A DNA stretch of 64,000 nucleotides from Actinomadura opuntiae (GCF_030283205.1 NZ_JASNWF010000007.1:372001-436000), one strand, 5' to 3'. Positions 1 through 8,574 are shown, counted from the stretch's first letter. Translations and numbers: made by a program. Notes: generated by a model not told the origin, from the letters alone.

Positions 1-1
1 G

Positions 2-232
2 AAGAACGGCACCCTCACCCTCCGCGCGGCCAAGGAGACCGCCGGGAACACCACCGTTCAGGTCCGCCTCGACAGCCCGACCGGCCCCCTGGCCGCGACG
101 CTGACCGTCCCGTCCACCGGCGACAAGTACACCTACAAGGACGTGACGGCCGCCCTCCACGCGACCGGCCGCCACGACCTCTACCTCGTCTTCACCGGCG
201 AGGCCCGCCTGTCCACGCTCACCCTCCGCTGA
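2..232 (+). CDS. C-terminal end of a carbohydrate-binding (CBM6-like) protein, 5' end outside window
   Basis: An open frame enters at the window edge and stops at the TGA at 230-232. The visible 76 residues read like the last beta-strands of a CBM6-type module: 'TTVQVRLDSPTGPLAATLTV' followed by 'GRHDLYLVFTGEA'. This pattern is common at the C-terminus of secreted glycoside hydrolases, or of ThuA-like and PQQ-glucose-dehydrogenase-like proteins of actinomycetes. The enzyme part is upstream and cannot be judged. The last 14 bases overlap the 3' end of the convergent regulator gene. The family call is by pattern only. Confidence 0.6.
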   Translation, partial: KNGTLTLRAAKETAGNTTVQVRLDSPTGPLAATLTVPSTGDKYTYKDVTAALHATGRHDLYLVFTGEARLSTLTLR

Positions 233-1091
233 TCCAGCGGTCCCCGTCCCGGCTCGTCCGGGGCGGGGCCGCCGCCCTGAGCGACAGCAGCGCGTCGCGG
301 GACGCCGACCCCGGCGGCGCGGTGTAGAAGACCGTCCACTGGTCGCGGTCCGGATCGTGCAACGCCTCGCACTCCAGATCGAGCAGGCCGGCCACCGGGT
401 GGTGGATGCGCTTGCGGACCGACCGCTCGACCTGGACGTCCTGCCGCTCCCACAGGCTCCGGAACTCCGCGCTCGCGGCCAGGAGCCGCTCGACCAGGTC
501 GTGGACGCCGTGGTCGCGCGGATACCGGGCGGCGACCGCCCGCAGGTCGGCCACCGCCTCGCGCGCGAACCGGGGCGCGTCGGCCGCGTCCACCCGCCTG
601 CGCGCCTGCGGCCGGGCGAAGAACCGCCACACGATGTTGCGCTCGCGCTCCGGCACGGCGGCGAAATCACCGAGAAGCGCGCACGCCATCGGGTTCCACG
701 CCAGGACGTCGAACTTGGCGTCGCACACCAGCGCGGGCGTGTCGTCGAGCCCCTCCAGGAGGCGGAGGACGCTCGGCCGCACCTTCCGGACCGGCGTCGG
801 CGGCGGCGCGGGCACCTCGCCCGCCAGATAGTGCAGATGGGACCGTTCGGCATCGGACAACCGCAGCGCCCGCCCGAGCGAGACGAGCACCTGCCGCGAC
901 GGCCGCGGGCCGCGGGCCTGTTCGAGCCGGACGTAGTAGTCCACCGAGATCCCCGCCAGCTGCGCGACCTCCTGCCGCCGCAGCCCGGGCGTGCGCCGGC
1001 GCCCCGGGTTCAGCCCGACGTCGGACGGCTGCACCCGTGCGCGCCACCGCCGCAGGAAGGCGGCCAGCTCCGCCCGGTCTCCGTGCTCCAC
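219..1091 (-). CDS. XRE/MmyB-type helix-turn-helix transcriptional regulator
   Basis: This 290-residue protein has an N-terminal HTH (about residues 30-65, with 'LRRQEVAQLAGIS' and 'YYVRLEQARG'). A C-terminal MmyB-like ligand-binding domain follows from about residue 105 ('LLEGLDDTPALVCD', 'VLAWNPMACALLGDF'). In this family the C-terminal domain is PAS-like and thought to bind a small hydrophobic ligand. Such genes usually stand divergent to an oxidoreductase they control, and that is the case here: an SDR gene starts 104 bases away on the other strand. The first codon is GTG. Control of the SDR gene is inferred. Confidence 0.88.
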   Translation of the reverse strand: MEHGDRAELAAFLRRWRARVQPSDVGLNPGRRRTPGLRRQEVAQLAGISVDYYVRLEQARGPRPSRQVLVSLGRALRLSDAERSHLHYLAGEVPAPPPTPVRKVRPSVLRLLEGLDDTPALVCDAKFDVLAWNPMACALLGDFAAVPERERNIVWRFFARPQARRRVDAADAPRFAREAVADLRAVAARYPRDHGVHDLVERLLAASAEFRSLWERQDVQVERSVRKRIHHPVAGLLDLECEALHDPDRDQWTVFYTAPPGSASRDALLSLRAAAPPRTSRDGDRWISGG

Positions 1092-1194
1092 CTCTCAAGT
1101 GTGGCCGTCCCGGCGCACGGCGACCATGGGACCGCCGGTACCAGTCTCAACGGTCCTCTCCCGGACCGGGCGGCCCGCGGCCACGGTGGGTCCC

Positions 1195-1920
1195 ATGACG
1201 ACAGAGAAGATCGTTCTGATCACGGGCGCCAACAAGGGCATCGGCTTCGCGACGGCGGGCGCGCTGGCGCGGTCGGGCCACACCGTCCTGCTCGGGGCCC
1301 GCGACCCCGGACGCGGCGAGGCGGCCGCCGCGGCGCTGGCGGGCGAAGGGCTGGACGCGCGCTTCGTGCATCTCGACGTGACCGACCCCGCGACGATCGC
1401 GGCCGCCGCCGCGCTGATCGACACCGACCACGGCCGGCTGGACGTCCTCGTCAACAACGCCGCCATCACCCGCGACCGGTCGCGCCCGCCGGCGGAGATG
1501 CCGGTCGCCGACCTGCGCGAGGTCTACGAGACCAACGTGCTCGGCGTTGTCGCGGTGACCAACGCCATGCTGCCGCTGCTGCGCAGGTCGCCGGCCGCCT
1601 TCATCGGCAACGTCTCCAGCGGGCTCGGCACGTTCGCGTTCCTCGAGAAGCCGGACGAGGAGCTGGCGCGCTACGCGAACCTGCTCGGCTACAACTCGTC
1701 CAAGGCGGCCCTGAACGCGGTCACGCTCATCTACGCCAACGCGCTGCGCGGCGAGGGCATCAGGGTCAACGCGCTCTCGCCGGGGTTCTGCGCCACAGAC
1801 CTCAACGGACATACCGGTGTCCTGACCGCGGACGAGGGCGGAGCCCACATCGCCCGCCAGCTGGAACGGCCCGAAACCGGCGCCTTCCTCAACGAGAACG
1901 GAGGCACCTACCCCTGGTGA
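1195..1920 (+). CDS. SDR family NAD(P)-dependent oxidoreductase
   Basis: A 241-residue classical short-chain dehydrogenase. The Rossmann glycine motif 'TGANKGIG' is at residues 10-17, 'NNAA' follows beta-4, and the active-site Tyr166 and Lys170 are in 'YNSSK'. A loop between the Ser region (about 141) and Tyr166 is longer than the usual 13-residue spacing, as in carbonyl-reductase-like SDRs. I chose the ATG at 1195 because the family start 'MTTEKIVLITGA' begins there; an upstream in-frame extension to 991 runs through the divergent regulator gene. Substrate unknown. Confidence 0.9.
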   Translation: MTTEKIVLITGANKGIGFATAGALARSGHTVLLGARDPGRGEAAAAALAGEGLDARFVHLDVTDPATIAAAAALIDTDHGRLDVLVNNAAITRDRSRPPAEMPVADLREVYETNVLGVVAVTNAMLPLLRRSPAAFIGNVSSGLGTFAFLEKPDEELARYANLLGYNSSKAALNAVTLIYANALRGEGIRVNALSPGFCATDLNGHTGVLTADEGGAHIARQLERPETGAFLNENGGTYPW

Positions 1921-1961
1921 CCGGCACCCCTTCTTATTCGGCTCGGGGGCTTGCGCTCCGA

Positions 1962-1998
1962 GGCTAATGTGATTAACTTAAAGTTAATTGCATTAACC
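1962..1998. promoter_or_regulatory. 37-bp near-perfect palindrome, probable TetR operator
   Basis: A core 17-bp perfect palindrome, ATTAACTT-A-AAGTTAAT, lies at 1972-1988. Symmetry continues outward to 1962 and 1998 around the same centre (base 1980), with three mismatched pairs. The AT-rich block stands out sharply from the GC-rich surroundings. It sits 17 bases upstream of the membrane-protein start, and the TetR gene follows that gene. It is most simply the autoregulatory operator of that TetR protein (inference). Confidence 0.75.
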
Positions 1999-2014
1999 AA
2001 CATGGGAGGGTGAC

Positions 2015-2647
2015 ATGGTGAGCATCGCCGCCGCGCCGCGCAAGGGGCTGCTGAGCGTTCCGGCCGTGGCCGGGATCGGGTTCGCGCTCTCGTGGGCCGC
2101 CGGGCTCTCGGTTCCGGTGCCCGCGGCCGGGTTCGGCGCGAGCGGGAGCGAGATCGTCCGGGACTACGCGGGGCACGGGGGCGCGCTGACCGTGCAGTTC
2201 CTGCTCACCGAGGGGCTGCCCGCGGCCGCGCTCGCGCTCGTCCCGCTCGCGCTCGGACGGGCGGCGCGCTGGTCGCGGGCCGGACGGATCGCGGCGGGCG
2301 CCGGGCTGGTGGCGGCGGTCATCTCGCTGGCCCAGTTCGCGATCGGGCTGGTGCTGGTCGCCACGTCGGCGCCGGGCACCGCGCACGCGCTGCTGGAGGC
2401 GCTCAACCGCGCGGACGGCGTCAAGATGTTCTTCCTCGCGGCCGTCGGGGCCGCGGGCGCCCTGTCGGGAACCCTTCCGCGCTGGCTCCGCTACGTCGGA
2501 TTCACGCTGGCCGTCGCCATCGCCGGCTCCGGCATCGGGTACGCGCTGCTGCTCACCGGCGTCGCTACGCTGGCGTACGTGTCGCTCCCCCTGCTGATCC
2601 TCTTCGTCACCGGCACCGGTGTCGCCCTCGCCCGCAAGGCCGCGTAG
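2015..2647 (+). CDS. Hypothetical multi-pass membrane protein
   Basis: A 210-residue protein of about six hydrophobic segments (roughly residues 15-35, 58-80, 90-115, 130-150, 160-180 and 182-205), resembling the DUF4386-like small integral membrane proteins. No catalytic motif is visible. The ribosome site GGGAGGG lies 5-11 bases before the ATG. It is co-directional with a TetR gene three bases downstream and lies just behind a strong palindrome, so it is probably the TetR target. Function unknown; membrane detoxification or stress is only a guess. Confidence 0.7.
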   Translation: MVSIAAAPRKGLLSVPAVAGIGFALSWAAGLSVPVPAAGFGASGSEIVRDYAGHGGALTVQFLLTEGLPAAALALVPLALGRAARWSRAGRIAAGAGLVAAVISLAQFAIGLVLVATSAPGTAHALLEALNRADGVKMFFLAAVGAAGALSGTLPRWLRYVGFTLAVAIAGSGIGYALLLTGVATLAYVSLPLLILFVTGTGVALARKAA

Positions 2648-2650
2648 GGC

Positions 2651-3220
2651 ATGCCGCGCGCGGGCCTGACCCCGGAGCGGGTCGTCCGGGTGGCCGCGGA
2701 CGTCGCCGACGAGACGGGCCTCGAAAAGCTGACCCTCGCGGCCGTCGCGAAGCGGTGCGGGGTGTCGCTGCCCGGGCTGTACAAGCACGTCGACGGCCTG
2801 GACGCGGTCAAGCGCGGCATCGCGATGCTGGCCGTGGAGGAGATGGCGGCGCGGCTCGCGGCGGCCGCCGCGGGCGTCACCGGGCGGGAGGCGCTCGCGG
2901 AGCTGTCGGCCGCCTACCGCGCCTACGCCGCCGCGCATCCCGGACGGTACGCCGCGAGCGTCCGGGCCCCGGCACCCGGCGACGCGGAGCACGAAGCGGT
3001 CTCCGACCGGGCGGTCGCCGTCATCGCGTCCGCGTTCAAGGGCTACCGGCTCGAGGGCGGCGATCTCGTCCACGCGATCCGCATGTGGCGGATCGCCTGC
3101 CACGGGTTCGCGTCGCTGGAGCGGGACGCGGCCTTCGGCCTCCCGGAGTCCCTGGACGACACCTTCACCCGCCTGATCGACGCCCTGGACGAGTCCTTCG
3201 TAGCCATGAGCCGCTCATGA
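2651..3220 (+). CDS. TetR/AcrR family transcriptional regulator (WHG C-terminal domain type)
   Basis: A 189-residue protein whose N-terminus carries the TetR helix-turn-helix (residues about 28-52: 'TLAAVAKRCGVSLPGLYKHV'). The C-terminal half matches the WHG-type effector domain ('IRMWRIACHGFASLE'). It starts three bases after the membrane-protein gene and is probably cotranscribed with it from the palindrome-bearing promoter. This suggests autorepression and repression of the membrane protein, relieved by an unknown ligand. Confidence 0.88.
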   Translation: MPRAGLTPERVVRVAADVADETGLEKLTLAAVAKRCGVSLPGLYKHVDGLDAVKRGIAMLAVEEMAARLAAAAAGVTGREALAELSAAYRAYAAAHPGRYAASVRAPAPGDAEHEAVSDRAVAVIASAFKGYRLEGGDLVHAIRMWRIACHGFASLERDAAFGLPESLDDTFTRLIDALDESFVAMSRS

Positions 3221-3236
3221 CAACACGCACCGCAGC

Positions 3237-3490
3237 TCAACGCAGGATGTCGGGACGGCGCAGGTGGTGGGCCACGTTGCCGACCGGCTCCAGGGTGATG
3301 CGGCGTTCGGCGAAGCGCCATTCGCCGTCGTGCAGCTCGAAGCGGTCGTCGTAGCGGCCGGCGCAGATCGCCTGGAAGGGCAGGTCCGGCGTTGCCTGGA
3401 AGACGGTGAAGTACGACCGAAGTCGCCGTGCGCGAACAGCGCGGCGACCGCCGCGGCGCGCCGGACCCCGTGGAACGGTCCCGTTCGGCG
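3237..3490 (-). pseudogene. Remnant of a nuclear transport factor 2 (SnoaL-like) family gene
   Basis: Minus-strand translation up to the TGA at 3237-3239 gives a typical SnoaL-like C-terminus, with 'SYFTVFQATPDLPFQAICAG' followed by 'RYDDRFELHDGEWRFAERR' and 'VAHHLRRPDI'. The preceding residues ('RRAAAVAALFAHGDFGR') are in another frame, so there is a frameshift near 3412-3420. The N-terminal half of the roughly 140-residue domain is missing. The remnant lies downstream of the deaminase gene on the same strand. Seen directly by reading frames; the family name rests on motif recall. Confidence 0.65.
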
Positions 3491-3494
3491 GGAC

Positions 3495-3977
3495 TCAGGA
3501 GCAGGCGCGGACGTGCAGGTCGTGGACCTCGGCCTCCAGCGCGGGGACGGGCCCGTCCACCCGGATCCCCGGCACCACGTCCTGGATCGGGATCGCGTTG
3601 ACCGGGGACGGCGGGACGCCCAGCGCGGCGCGCCACGCCCCCACCTGCGCGGAGGAGTGCACGTAGACGATGCGGCCGAGGCCGACCCAGCCGTGCGCGG
3701 CCGAGCACATCGGGCAGTGCTCGCCGGAGGTGAACACGGTCGCGGCGGAGCGCTCGTCCGGAGCCAGGTTCGTGGCGGCCCAGCGCGCGACCTCGAACTC
3801 CGGGTGCCGGGTCTGGTCGCCGCCGGCGGTGCGGTTGCGGTCCTCGAACAGGATCTCGCCGGACGCCGAGACCAGCACGGTGCCGAAGGGCTCGTCCCCG
3901 TCGGCGAGCGCCTCGGCGGCCAGCGCGACGGCACGCCGCAGGTGGACCAGCTCCTCGTCGGTTGGCGCGTAGGCCAT
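3495..3977 (-). CDS. Nucleoside/cytidine deaminase-family protein
   Basis: A 160-residue zinc deaminase of the CDA/guanine-deaminase fold. The first motif is 'HPE' (His58, catalytic Glu60) and the second is 'GEHCPMCSAA' (Cys88, Cys91), which together give the zinc site and the proton shuttle. Length fits cytosolic nucleoside or guanine deaminases. The substrate cannot be read from the motifs. The gene is single, with a decayed NTF2-like gene immediately downstream. Confidence 0.85.
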   Translation of the reverse strand: MAYAPTDEELVHLRRAVALAAEALADGDEPFGTVLVSASGEILFEDRNRTAGGDQTRHPEFEVARWAATNLAPDERSAATVFTSGEHCPMCSAAHGWVGLGRIVYVHSSAQVGAWRAALGVPPSPVNAIPIQDVVPGIRVDGPVPALEAEVHDLHVRACS

Positions 3978-4047
3978 GGCGGGCTCCTCTCGGTCCGGCG
4001 ATGTCAGGAATGATCATAGGCCGGACTCATGACCCCGGCGGACGCCG

Positions 4048-5058
4048 CTACGCCGACTCGCGCAGGACGAGGTGCGGGCGCATGATGACCACCGGGTCGG
4101 CGACGGCCTCGCCGCGGATCCGCGAGATCAGCAGCCGCGCCATCGCCACGCCCATCTCCTCCGGCGACTGGTGCACGCTGCTGAGCGGCGGGTCGGCCAG
4201 CGGCGCGGCGGCGGAGTCGTCGAAGCCGATCACCGCGACGTCGCCGGGGACGCGGCGTCCGGCATGGCGCAGCACCCGCAGCGTGCCGAGCGCCATCGGG
4301 TCGCTGGCGGCGAACACCGCGTCCAGCTCCGGCTCGCGGGCCAGCAACTCCTCGGCGGCGCTGATGCCGGTGGCCTCGCCGAAGTCGCCGAACGCGACGT
4401 ACTCCGGCAGCCCCGCCTCGCCGAGCGCCTCCCGGTAGCCGGCGAGCCGGTCGATGCCCACCCCCATGTCCTGCGGGCCGGCGATCGTTGCGATGCGCCG
4501 CCGCCCCCCGGTGATGAGGTGGCCGACGGCCTCGCGGGCGCCGAGCCGGTTGTCGACGTCGACGTAGCTGACCGGCGACAGGCCCGGCGGCCGCCCGCCG
4601 AGCACCGTCGGCACCCCGTTGGCCTCCAGCTTGGCGGGCAGCGGGTCCTCGGCGTGCAGCGAGGTGAGCAGCACCCCGTCCACGTGCTGGGTGGTCAGGT
4701 AGTGCTCGAGCCGCGCGTACTCGGCGGGGGAGCGGGCGAGCGCGAGCAGCAGCTGCAGCCCGGTGTCGCCGAGGCCGTTGCTGATCCCGCGGATGATGCC
4801 GGCGAAGTACGGCTCGCCGAACAGCCGCTGGTCGGACTCGGCGATCACCAGCGCGACCGTGTCGGTGCGCCGGGTGACCAGCGTGCGGGCCGCCCGGTTG
4901 GGCACGTACCCGAGCTCGTCGATCGCCTTCAGCACGGCCTGCCGGGCCCGCTCGCTGACCCGCGGCGACCCGTTGACCACCCGGGACACCGTGCCGCGGC
5001 CGACCCCGGCCCGCGCCGCGACCTCCTCCAGGGTCGGGCGCGTGCCCCTCTGCGTCAT
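4048..5058 (-). CDS. cebR: LacI-family repressor of cellobiose uptake, CebR-like
   Basis: A 336-residue LacI/GalR repressor. The HTH is at residues 10-30 ('LEEVAARAGVGRGTVSRVV'), then a hinge, then a periplasmic-binding-protein-like sugar domain. I chose the ATG at 5058, directly before the conserved HTH, over an in-frame codon at 5121. It is the last gene of the cebE-cebF-cebG-bglC series, and the sequence TGGGAGCGCTCCCA, the published CebR operator of Streptomyces, lies before cebE. In that family cellobiose or cellotriose releases the repressor. The symbol is given by operator and synteny. Confidence 0.82.
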   Translation of the reverse strand: MTQRGTRPTLEEVAARAGVGRGTVSRVVNGSPRVSERARQAVLKAIDELGYVPNRAARTLVTRRTDTVALVIAESDQRLFGEPYFAGIIRGISNGLGDTGLQLLLALARSPAEYARLEHYLTTQHVDGVLLTSLHAEDPLPAKLEANGVPTVLGGRPPGLSPVSYVDVDNRLGAREAVGHLITGGRRRIATIAGPQDMGVGIDRLAGYREALGEAGLPEYVAFGDFGEATGISAAEELLAREPELDAVFAASDPMALGTLRVLRHAGRRVPGDVAVIGFDDSAAAPLADPPLSSVHQSPEEMGVAMARLLISRIRGEAVADPVVIMRPHLVLRESA

Positions 5059-5116
5059 CAGGCCCCTCCGTCCTTCCTGTGGCGCCCGCGCCGGCCCGGC
5101 ACCGGCCCGGTGGGGC

Positions 5117-5142
5117 GGCACCGCCCGCGGCGGGGCGGTGCC
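5117..5142 (-). terminator. GC-rich hairpin between bglC and cebR
   Basis: A perfect 10-bp inverted repeat (GGCACCGCCC and GGGCGGTGCC) with a 6-base loop lies 16-41 bases past the bglC stop in the direction of transcription. No T-run follows, as is usual in actinomycetes. It could reduce read-through from the ceb operon into cebR. Confidence 0.5.
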
Positions 5143-5157
5143 GGTCCCGGCGATGCC

Positions 5158-6597
5158 TCAGCCGCGCCCGGGCAGGCCGCCCCGCCGGATCACGTCCGAG
5201 TACCAGCGTGCGCTGTCCTTGGGCGTCCGGCGCTGCGTCGCGTAGTCCACGTGGACCAGCCCGAAGCGCTTGGAGTAGCCCCAGGCCCACTCGAAATTAT
5301 CCAGCAGCGACCATGTGAAATAGCCCGCGAGCGGTACGCCGTCGGCGATGGCGGCGTGGCACGCGCGCAGGTGCGCGTCGATGTAGGCGATGCGCCCCGC
5401 GTCGTGGACCGTGCCATCGCCGTCCGGGGCCTCGTCGTAGCCGGCGCCGTTCTCGGTGATGTACAGCGGGACGGCCGGGTAGTCGCGGTGCACCCGGGTC
5501 AGCACCTCGTGCAGCCCGCTCTCGTCGATCTCCCAGCCCATGCCGGTCGTCGGCCGGCCCGCCGAGACGAACCGGACGTGCTCGCTGCCCACCCACGGGG
5601 AGTTCGTCGCGAACGGCGAGGAGGCCGTCTGCGCCGCCTCGCCGGGCGTCCCGGCGACCGTGTGCCGCGAGTAGTAGTTGATGCCGAGCTGGTCGATCGG
5701 CCGGCTGATCACGGCCAGGTCCGCCGCGTCGGGCTCGAAGCCGAACCGGGCGGTGTCGGCCAGCACGTCCTCGGGGTAGCGGCCGAGCAGCAGCGGGTCG
5801 AGGAACAGCCGGTTCTGCATGCCGTCGATGCGGCGCGCGGCGTCCACGTCGGCGGGGTCGTCGGTCGCGGGGGACACCGCGTACAGGTTGACGGCCGCGC
5901 CGAACCGGTTGCCCGGGTGGCGGGCCCGCATCGACTCCACCGCCAGGCCGTGCCCCAGCATCAGGTGGTGCGCGGCGAGCAGGGCGCCGGACGGGTCGAG
6001 CCGCCCCGGCGCGTGGTCCCCGGACGCGTAGCCGAGGAACGCCGCGCACCACGGCTCGTTCACCGTCGTCCAGTGCTTCACCCGGTCGCCGAGCGCCTCG
6101 TGCACGGCGGCGGCGTAGTCGGCGAACCGGTGCGCGGTCTCGCGCTCCGGCCAGCCGCCCGCGTCCTCCAGCGGCTGCGGCAGGTCCCAGTGGTACAGCG
6201 TCGGCCAGGGCTCGACCCCCGCCTCCAGCAGCGCGTCGACGAGGCGCCGGTAGAAGTCGAGCCCCCGCTCGTTGACGGCCCCGGCCCCGGTCGGCTGCAC
6301 CCGGGGCCAGGAGATGGAGAACCGGTAGGAGGTGAGGCCGAGCCCGCTCATCAGCGCGACGTCCTCGGGGTACCGGTGGTAGTGGTCCACGGCGACGTCC
6401 CCCGTGTCGCCGCCGAGGACCTTGCCGGGCGTGCGGGCGAAGGTGTCCCAGATCGACGGTCCGCGCCCGTCCTCGGCGGCGGCGCCCTCGATCTGGTAGG
6501 CGGCGGTGGCCGCGCCCCAGCGGAACCCGGTGGGGAACCGTGGCCCGGTCGCGGCGGCGGCGTCGTCCTGGACGGCGCTCGATTCCAGAGAGGTCAC
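5158..6597 (-). CDS. bglC: GH1 beta-glucosidase, intracellular
   Basis: A 479-residue family 1 glycoside hydrolase. It begins with 'FPTGFRWGAATAAYQIEGA' and has the acid/base Glu181 in 'TVNEPW' and the nucleophile Glu382 in 'ITENGAG'. The C-terminus ends in the conserved 'FGLVHVDY' and 'YSDVI'. There is no signal peptide, so it should cleave imported cellobiose in the cytoplasm. The GTG start at 6597 overlaps the stop of the permease gene (GTGA), showing translational coupling. Position after cebG matches the Streptomyces ceb operon. Confidence 0.92.
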   Translation of the reverse strand: MTSLESSAVQDDAAAATGPRFPTGFRWGAATAAYQIEGAAAEDGRGPSIWDTFARTPGKVLGGDTGDVAVDHYHRYPEDVALMSGLGLTSYRFSISWPRVQPTGAGAVNERGLDFYRRLVDALLEAGVEPWPTLYHWDLPQPLEDAGGWPERETAHRFADYAAAVHEALGDRVKHWTTVNEPWCAAFLGYASGDHAPGRLDPSGALLAAHHLMLGHGLAVESMRARHPGNRFGAAVNLYAVSPATDDPADVDAARRIDGMQNRLFLDPLLLGRYPEDVLADTARFGFEPDAADLAVISRPIDQLGINYYSRHTVAGTPGEAAQTASSPFATNSPWVGSEHVRFVSAGRPTTGMGWEIDESGLHEVLTRVHRDYPAVPLYITENGAGYDEAPDGDGTVHDAGRIAYIDAHLRACHAAIADGVPLAGYFTWSLLDNFEWAWGYSKRFGLVHVDYATQRRTPKDSARWYSDVIRRGGLPGRG

Positions 6598-7487
6598 GCC
6601 TTCACCGCACCTTCCATGATTCCGCCGATGATCTGGCGGCCGAACACGACGAACACCACGAGCAGCGGCAGGATCGCCACGGTGGTGCCGGCGAACATGA
6701 GCGTGTAGTCCTTGAAGTACGCGTTCGCCAGGTTGTTGATCGAGATCTGGACCGTGGGGTTCTCCGGCGTGAGCACCGCCAGCGGCCACATGAAGTCGTT
6801 CCAGGTCTGCATGAACGTGAACAGGCCGAGCACGCCGGCGGCGGGCCGCAGGGCGGGCAGCACGACCCGCCAGTAGATGCCGAACGTCGTGCACCCGTCG
6901 ACCCGGGCGGCCTCGATCAGCTCGTCCGGGACGGCCTGGTCGGCGTACTGCCGCATCATGAACACGCCGAACCCGGTGACCAGGAACGGCACGATCACCG
7001 CCTGCAGATGGCTCTGCCAGCCCAGCTTCACCATGATCATGTAGAGCGGGATGATGCCCATCTGCACCGGGATCATCATCGTCGCGACGATCGACACCAG
7101 CAGCGCGTTCTTGCCGCGGAAGCGCAGCTTGGCGAAGGCGAAGCCGGCCAGCGAGGCGAAGAAGACGGTGGAGACCGTCACGCACGCCGAGGCGATCGCC
7201 GAGTTCACCAGGCCCTTGGCGAAGTAGGCGTCGGGGTTGTCGAACAGCCGGCGCACGTTGTCCCCGCCGTGCCCGCCGGGCAGCATCGGCGGCGGGACGT
7301 CGGCGACCACGTCGTTGGTCCGGGTCGCCACCGCGATCATCCAGTAGATCGGGAAGACCGACAGGGCGAGCGCGACGATCAGCGTGAGGTAGGTCAGCGG
7401 GCTGGCGTTCCACAGGTTGCGGAACCGGCCGGACCGGCGGTCGCGGGCGTGCCGGGCGTCGCCGGGACCGGCCAGGAGCGTGGTCAC
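6594..7487 (-). CDS. cebG: Carbohydrate ABC transporter permease, CebG-like
   Basis: A 297-residue MalG-type permease with six transmembrane segments. The cytoplasmic EAA loop ('IEAARVDGCTTFGIYWRVVL') contacts the ATPase. The GTG at 7487 overlaps the stop of the upstream permease (GTGA); a longer in-frame start at 7562 would run into that gene. Together with the next permease it forms the channel for cello-oligosaccharides. No ATP-binding subunit is encoded in the operon. Confidence 0.9.
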   Translation of the reverse strand: MTTLLAGPGDARHARDRRSGRFRNLWNASPLTYLTLIVALALSVFPIYWMIAVATRTNDVVADVPPPMLPGGHGGDNVRRLFDNPDAYFAKGLVNSAIASACVTVSTVFFASLAGFAFAKLRFRGKNALLVSIVATMMIPVQMGIIPLYMIMVKLGWQSHLQAVIVPFLVTGFGVFMMRQYADQAVPDELIEAARVDGCTTFGIYWRVVLPALRPAAGVLGLFTFMQTWNDFMWPLAVLTPENPTVQISINNLANAYFKDYTLMFAGTTVAILPLLVVFVVFGRQIIGGIMEGAVKA

Positions 7488-8470
7488 TTGGTGCCTCCCG
7501 TGCGCCGCACGAACAGGAAGTTGATCAGCGAGAACAGGATGATCATCAGGAACAGGGCCCACGCGATCGTGGCGCCGTAGCCGTACCGGTCATGGCCGAA
7601 GGCGTTGTCGTACATGTACATCGTCAGCGTCTGGAACTGGTGCAGCGGGCCGCCGTCCATCTTGTTGGGGGTGCCCACGCTGAACAGCACCGGCTCGGTG
7701 AACAGCTGCAGCCCGCCGATGGTCGCGATGATCGTCGTGAAGATGATCGTCGGGCGCAGCATCGGCACGGTGATCTGCCAGAACTGCCGGATCCGGGACG
7801 CGCCGTCGATCGAGGCCGCCTCGTAGAGGTCCTTCGGGATCGCCTGCATCGCGGCGAGGTAGATCAGCGCGTTGTAGCCGGTCCAGCGCCAGTCGACCAT
7901 GGTCGCGATCGCCACCCAGGACCAGCCGCGGCTGCTGGTCCAGTTGACCGGGTCGATCCCGACCAGCCCGATCGCCCAGTTGATCATGCCCCAGTCGTGG
8001 TCGAACATCTGGGTGAACACGATCGCGACGGCGGCGGTCGAGGTGACCAGCGGCGCCACCATGCCGATCCGGAACAGCGTCGGCAGCCGCATCCGCCGGT
8101 TCAGCGCGTTGGCGACGAACAGCGCGATCAGCAGCTGCGGCACCGTCGACAGGACGAAGATGCCGACGGTGTTGACCGTCGCGTGCCAGAAGTCGGCGTC
8201 GCTCCACAGGTACTTGTAGTTGTCCAGGCCGACCCACTTGCGGGTGCCCGAGGCGAGCTCCCAGTCGTGCAGCGACACCCAGAGCGTGTACACGAGCGGG
8301 AACGCGCCGAAGATCGCGAAGACGATGTAGAACGGCGAGATGAAGGCGTAGGGCGAGGCCTTCACGTCGAGCCTGGTCAGGCGGGTCCGCAGGGAGCGGC
8401 GCCCGGCCGGTGGGGCCTGCGCCGTGGGCTGCTGCGGACCGTTCCGGCTGGGGCGCAGATCGGTGGCCAT
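7484..8470 (-). CDS. cebF: Sugar ABC transporter permease, CebF-like
   Basis: A 328-residue MalF-type permease with an N-terminal cytoplasmic stretch of about 45 residues, then six membrane segments. The EAA loop is 'YEAASIDGASRIRQFWQITV'. The ATG at 8470 is preceded by the purine-rich GGAAAGGAGG. It follows the solute-binding protein gene across a 104-base spacer that holds a strong stem-loop, and it is coupled to cebG by a four-base overlap. Confidence 0.9.
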   Translation of the reverse strand: MATDLRPSRNGPQQPTAQAPPAGRRSLRTRLTRLDVKASPYAFISPFYIVFAIFGAFPLVYTLWVSLHDWELASGTRKWVGLDNYKYLWSDADFWHATVNTVGIFVLSTVPQLLIALFVANALNRRMRLPTLFRIGMVAPLVTSTAAVAIVFTQMFDHDWGMINWAIGLVGIDPVNWTSSRGWSWVAIATMVDWRWTGYNALIYLAAMQAIPKDLYEAASIDGASRIRQFWQITVPMLRPTIIFTTIIATIGGLQLFTEPVLFSVGTPNKMDGGPLHQFQTLTMYMYDNAFGHDRYGYGATIAWALFLMIILFSLINFLFVRRTGGTK

Positions 8471-8517
8471 GGGCCGGGCGCCTCCTTTCCGAGGACGGGA
8501 CTGAGCGGGAGTGGAAC

Positions 8518-8560
8518 GGCGGCGGCGCCGTGCGGGGAGGTGGGGCACGGCGCCGCCGCC
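8518..8560 (-). terminator. 16-bp stem-loop between cebE and cebF (attenuator/processing hairpin)
   Basis: A perfect inverted repeat, GGCGGCGGCGCCGTGC (8518-8533) and GCACGGCGCCGCCGCC (8545-8560), with an 11-base loop. It lies just after the solute-binding protein gene and before the first permease. In binding-protein ABC operons such intercistronic hairpins commonly let the binding protein be made in excess, by partial termination or by blocking 3' decay. Confidence 0.65.
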
Positions 8561-8574
8561 GTGGCGGGAGGCGG

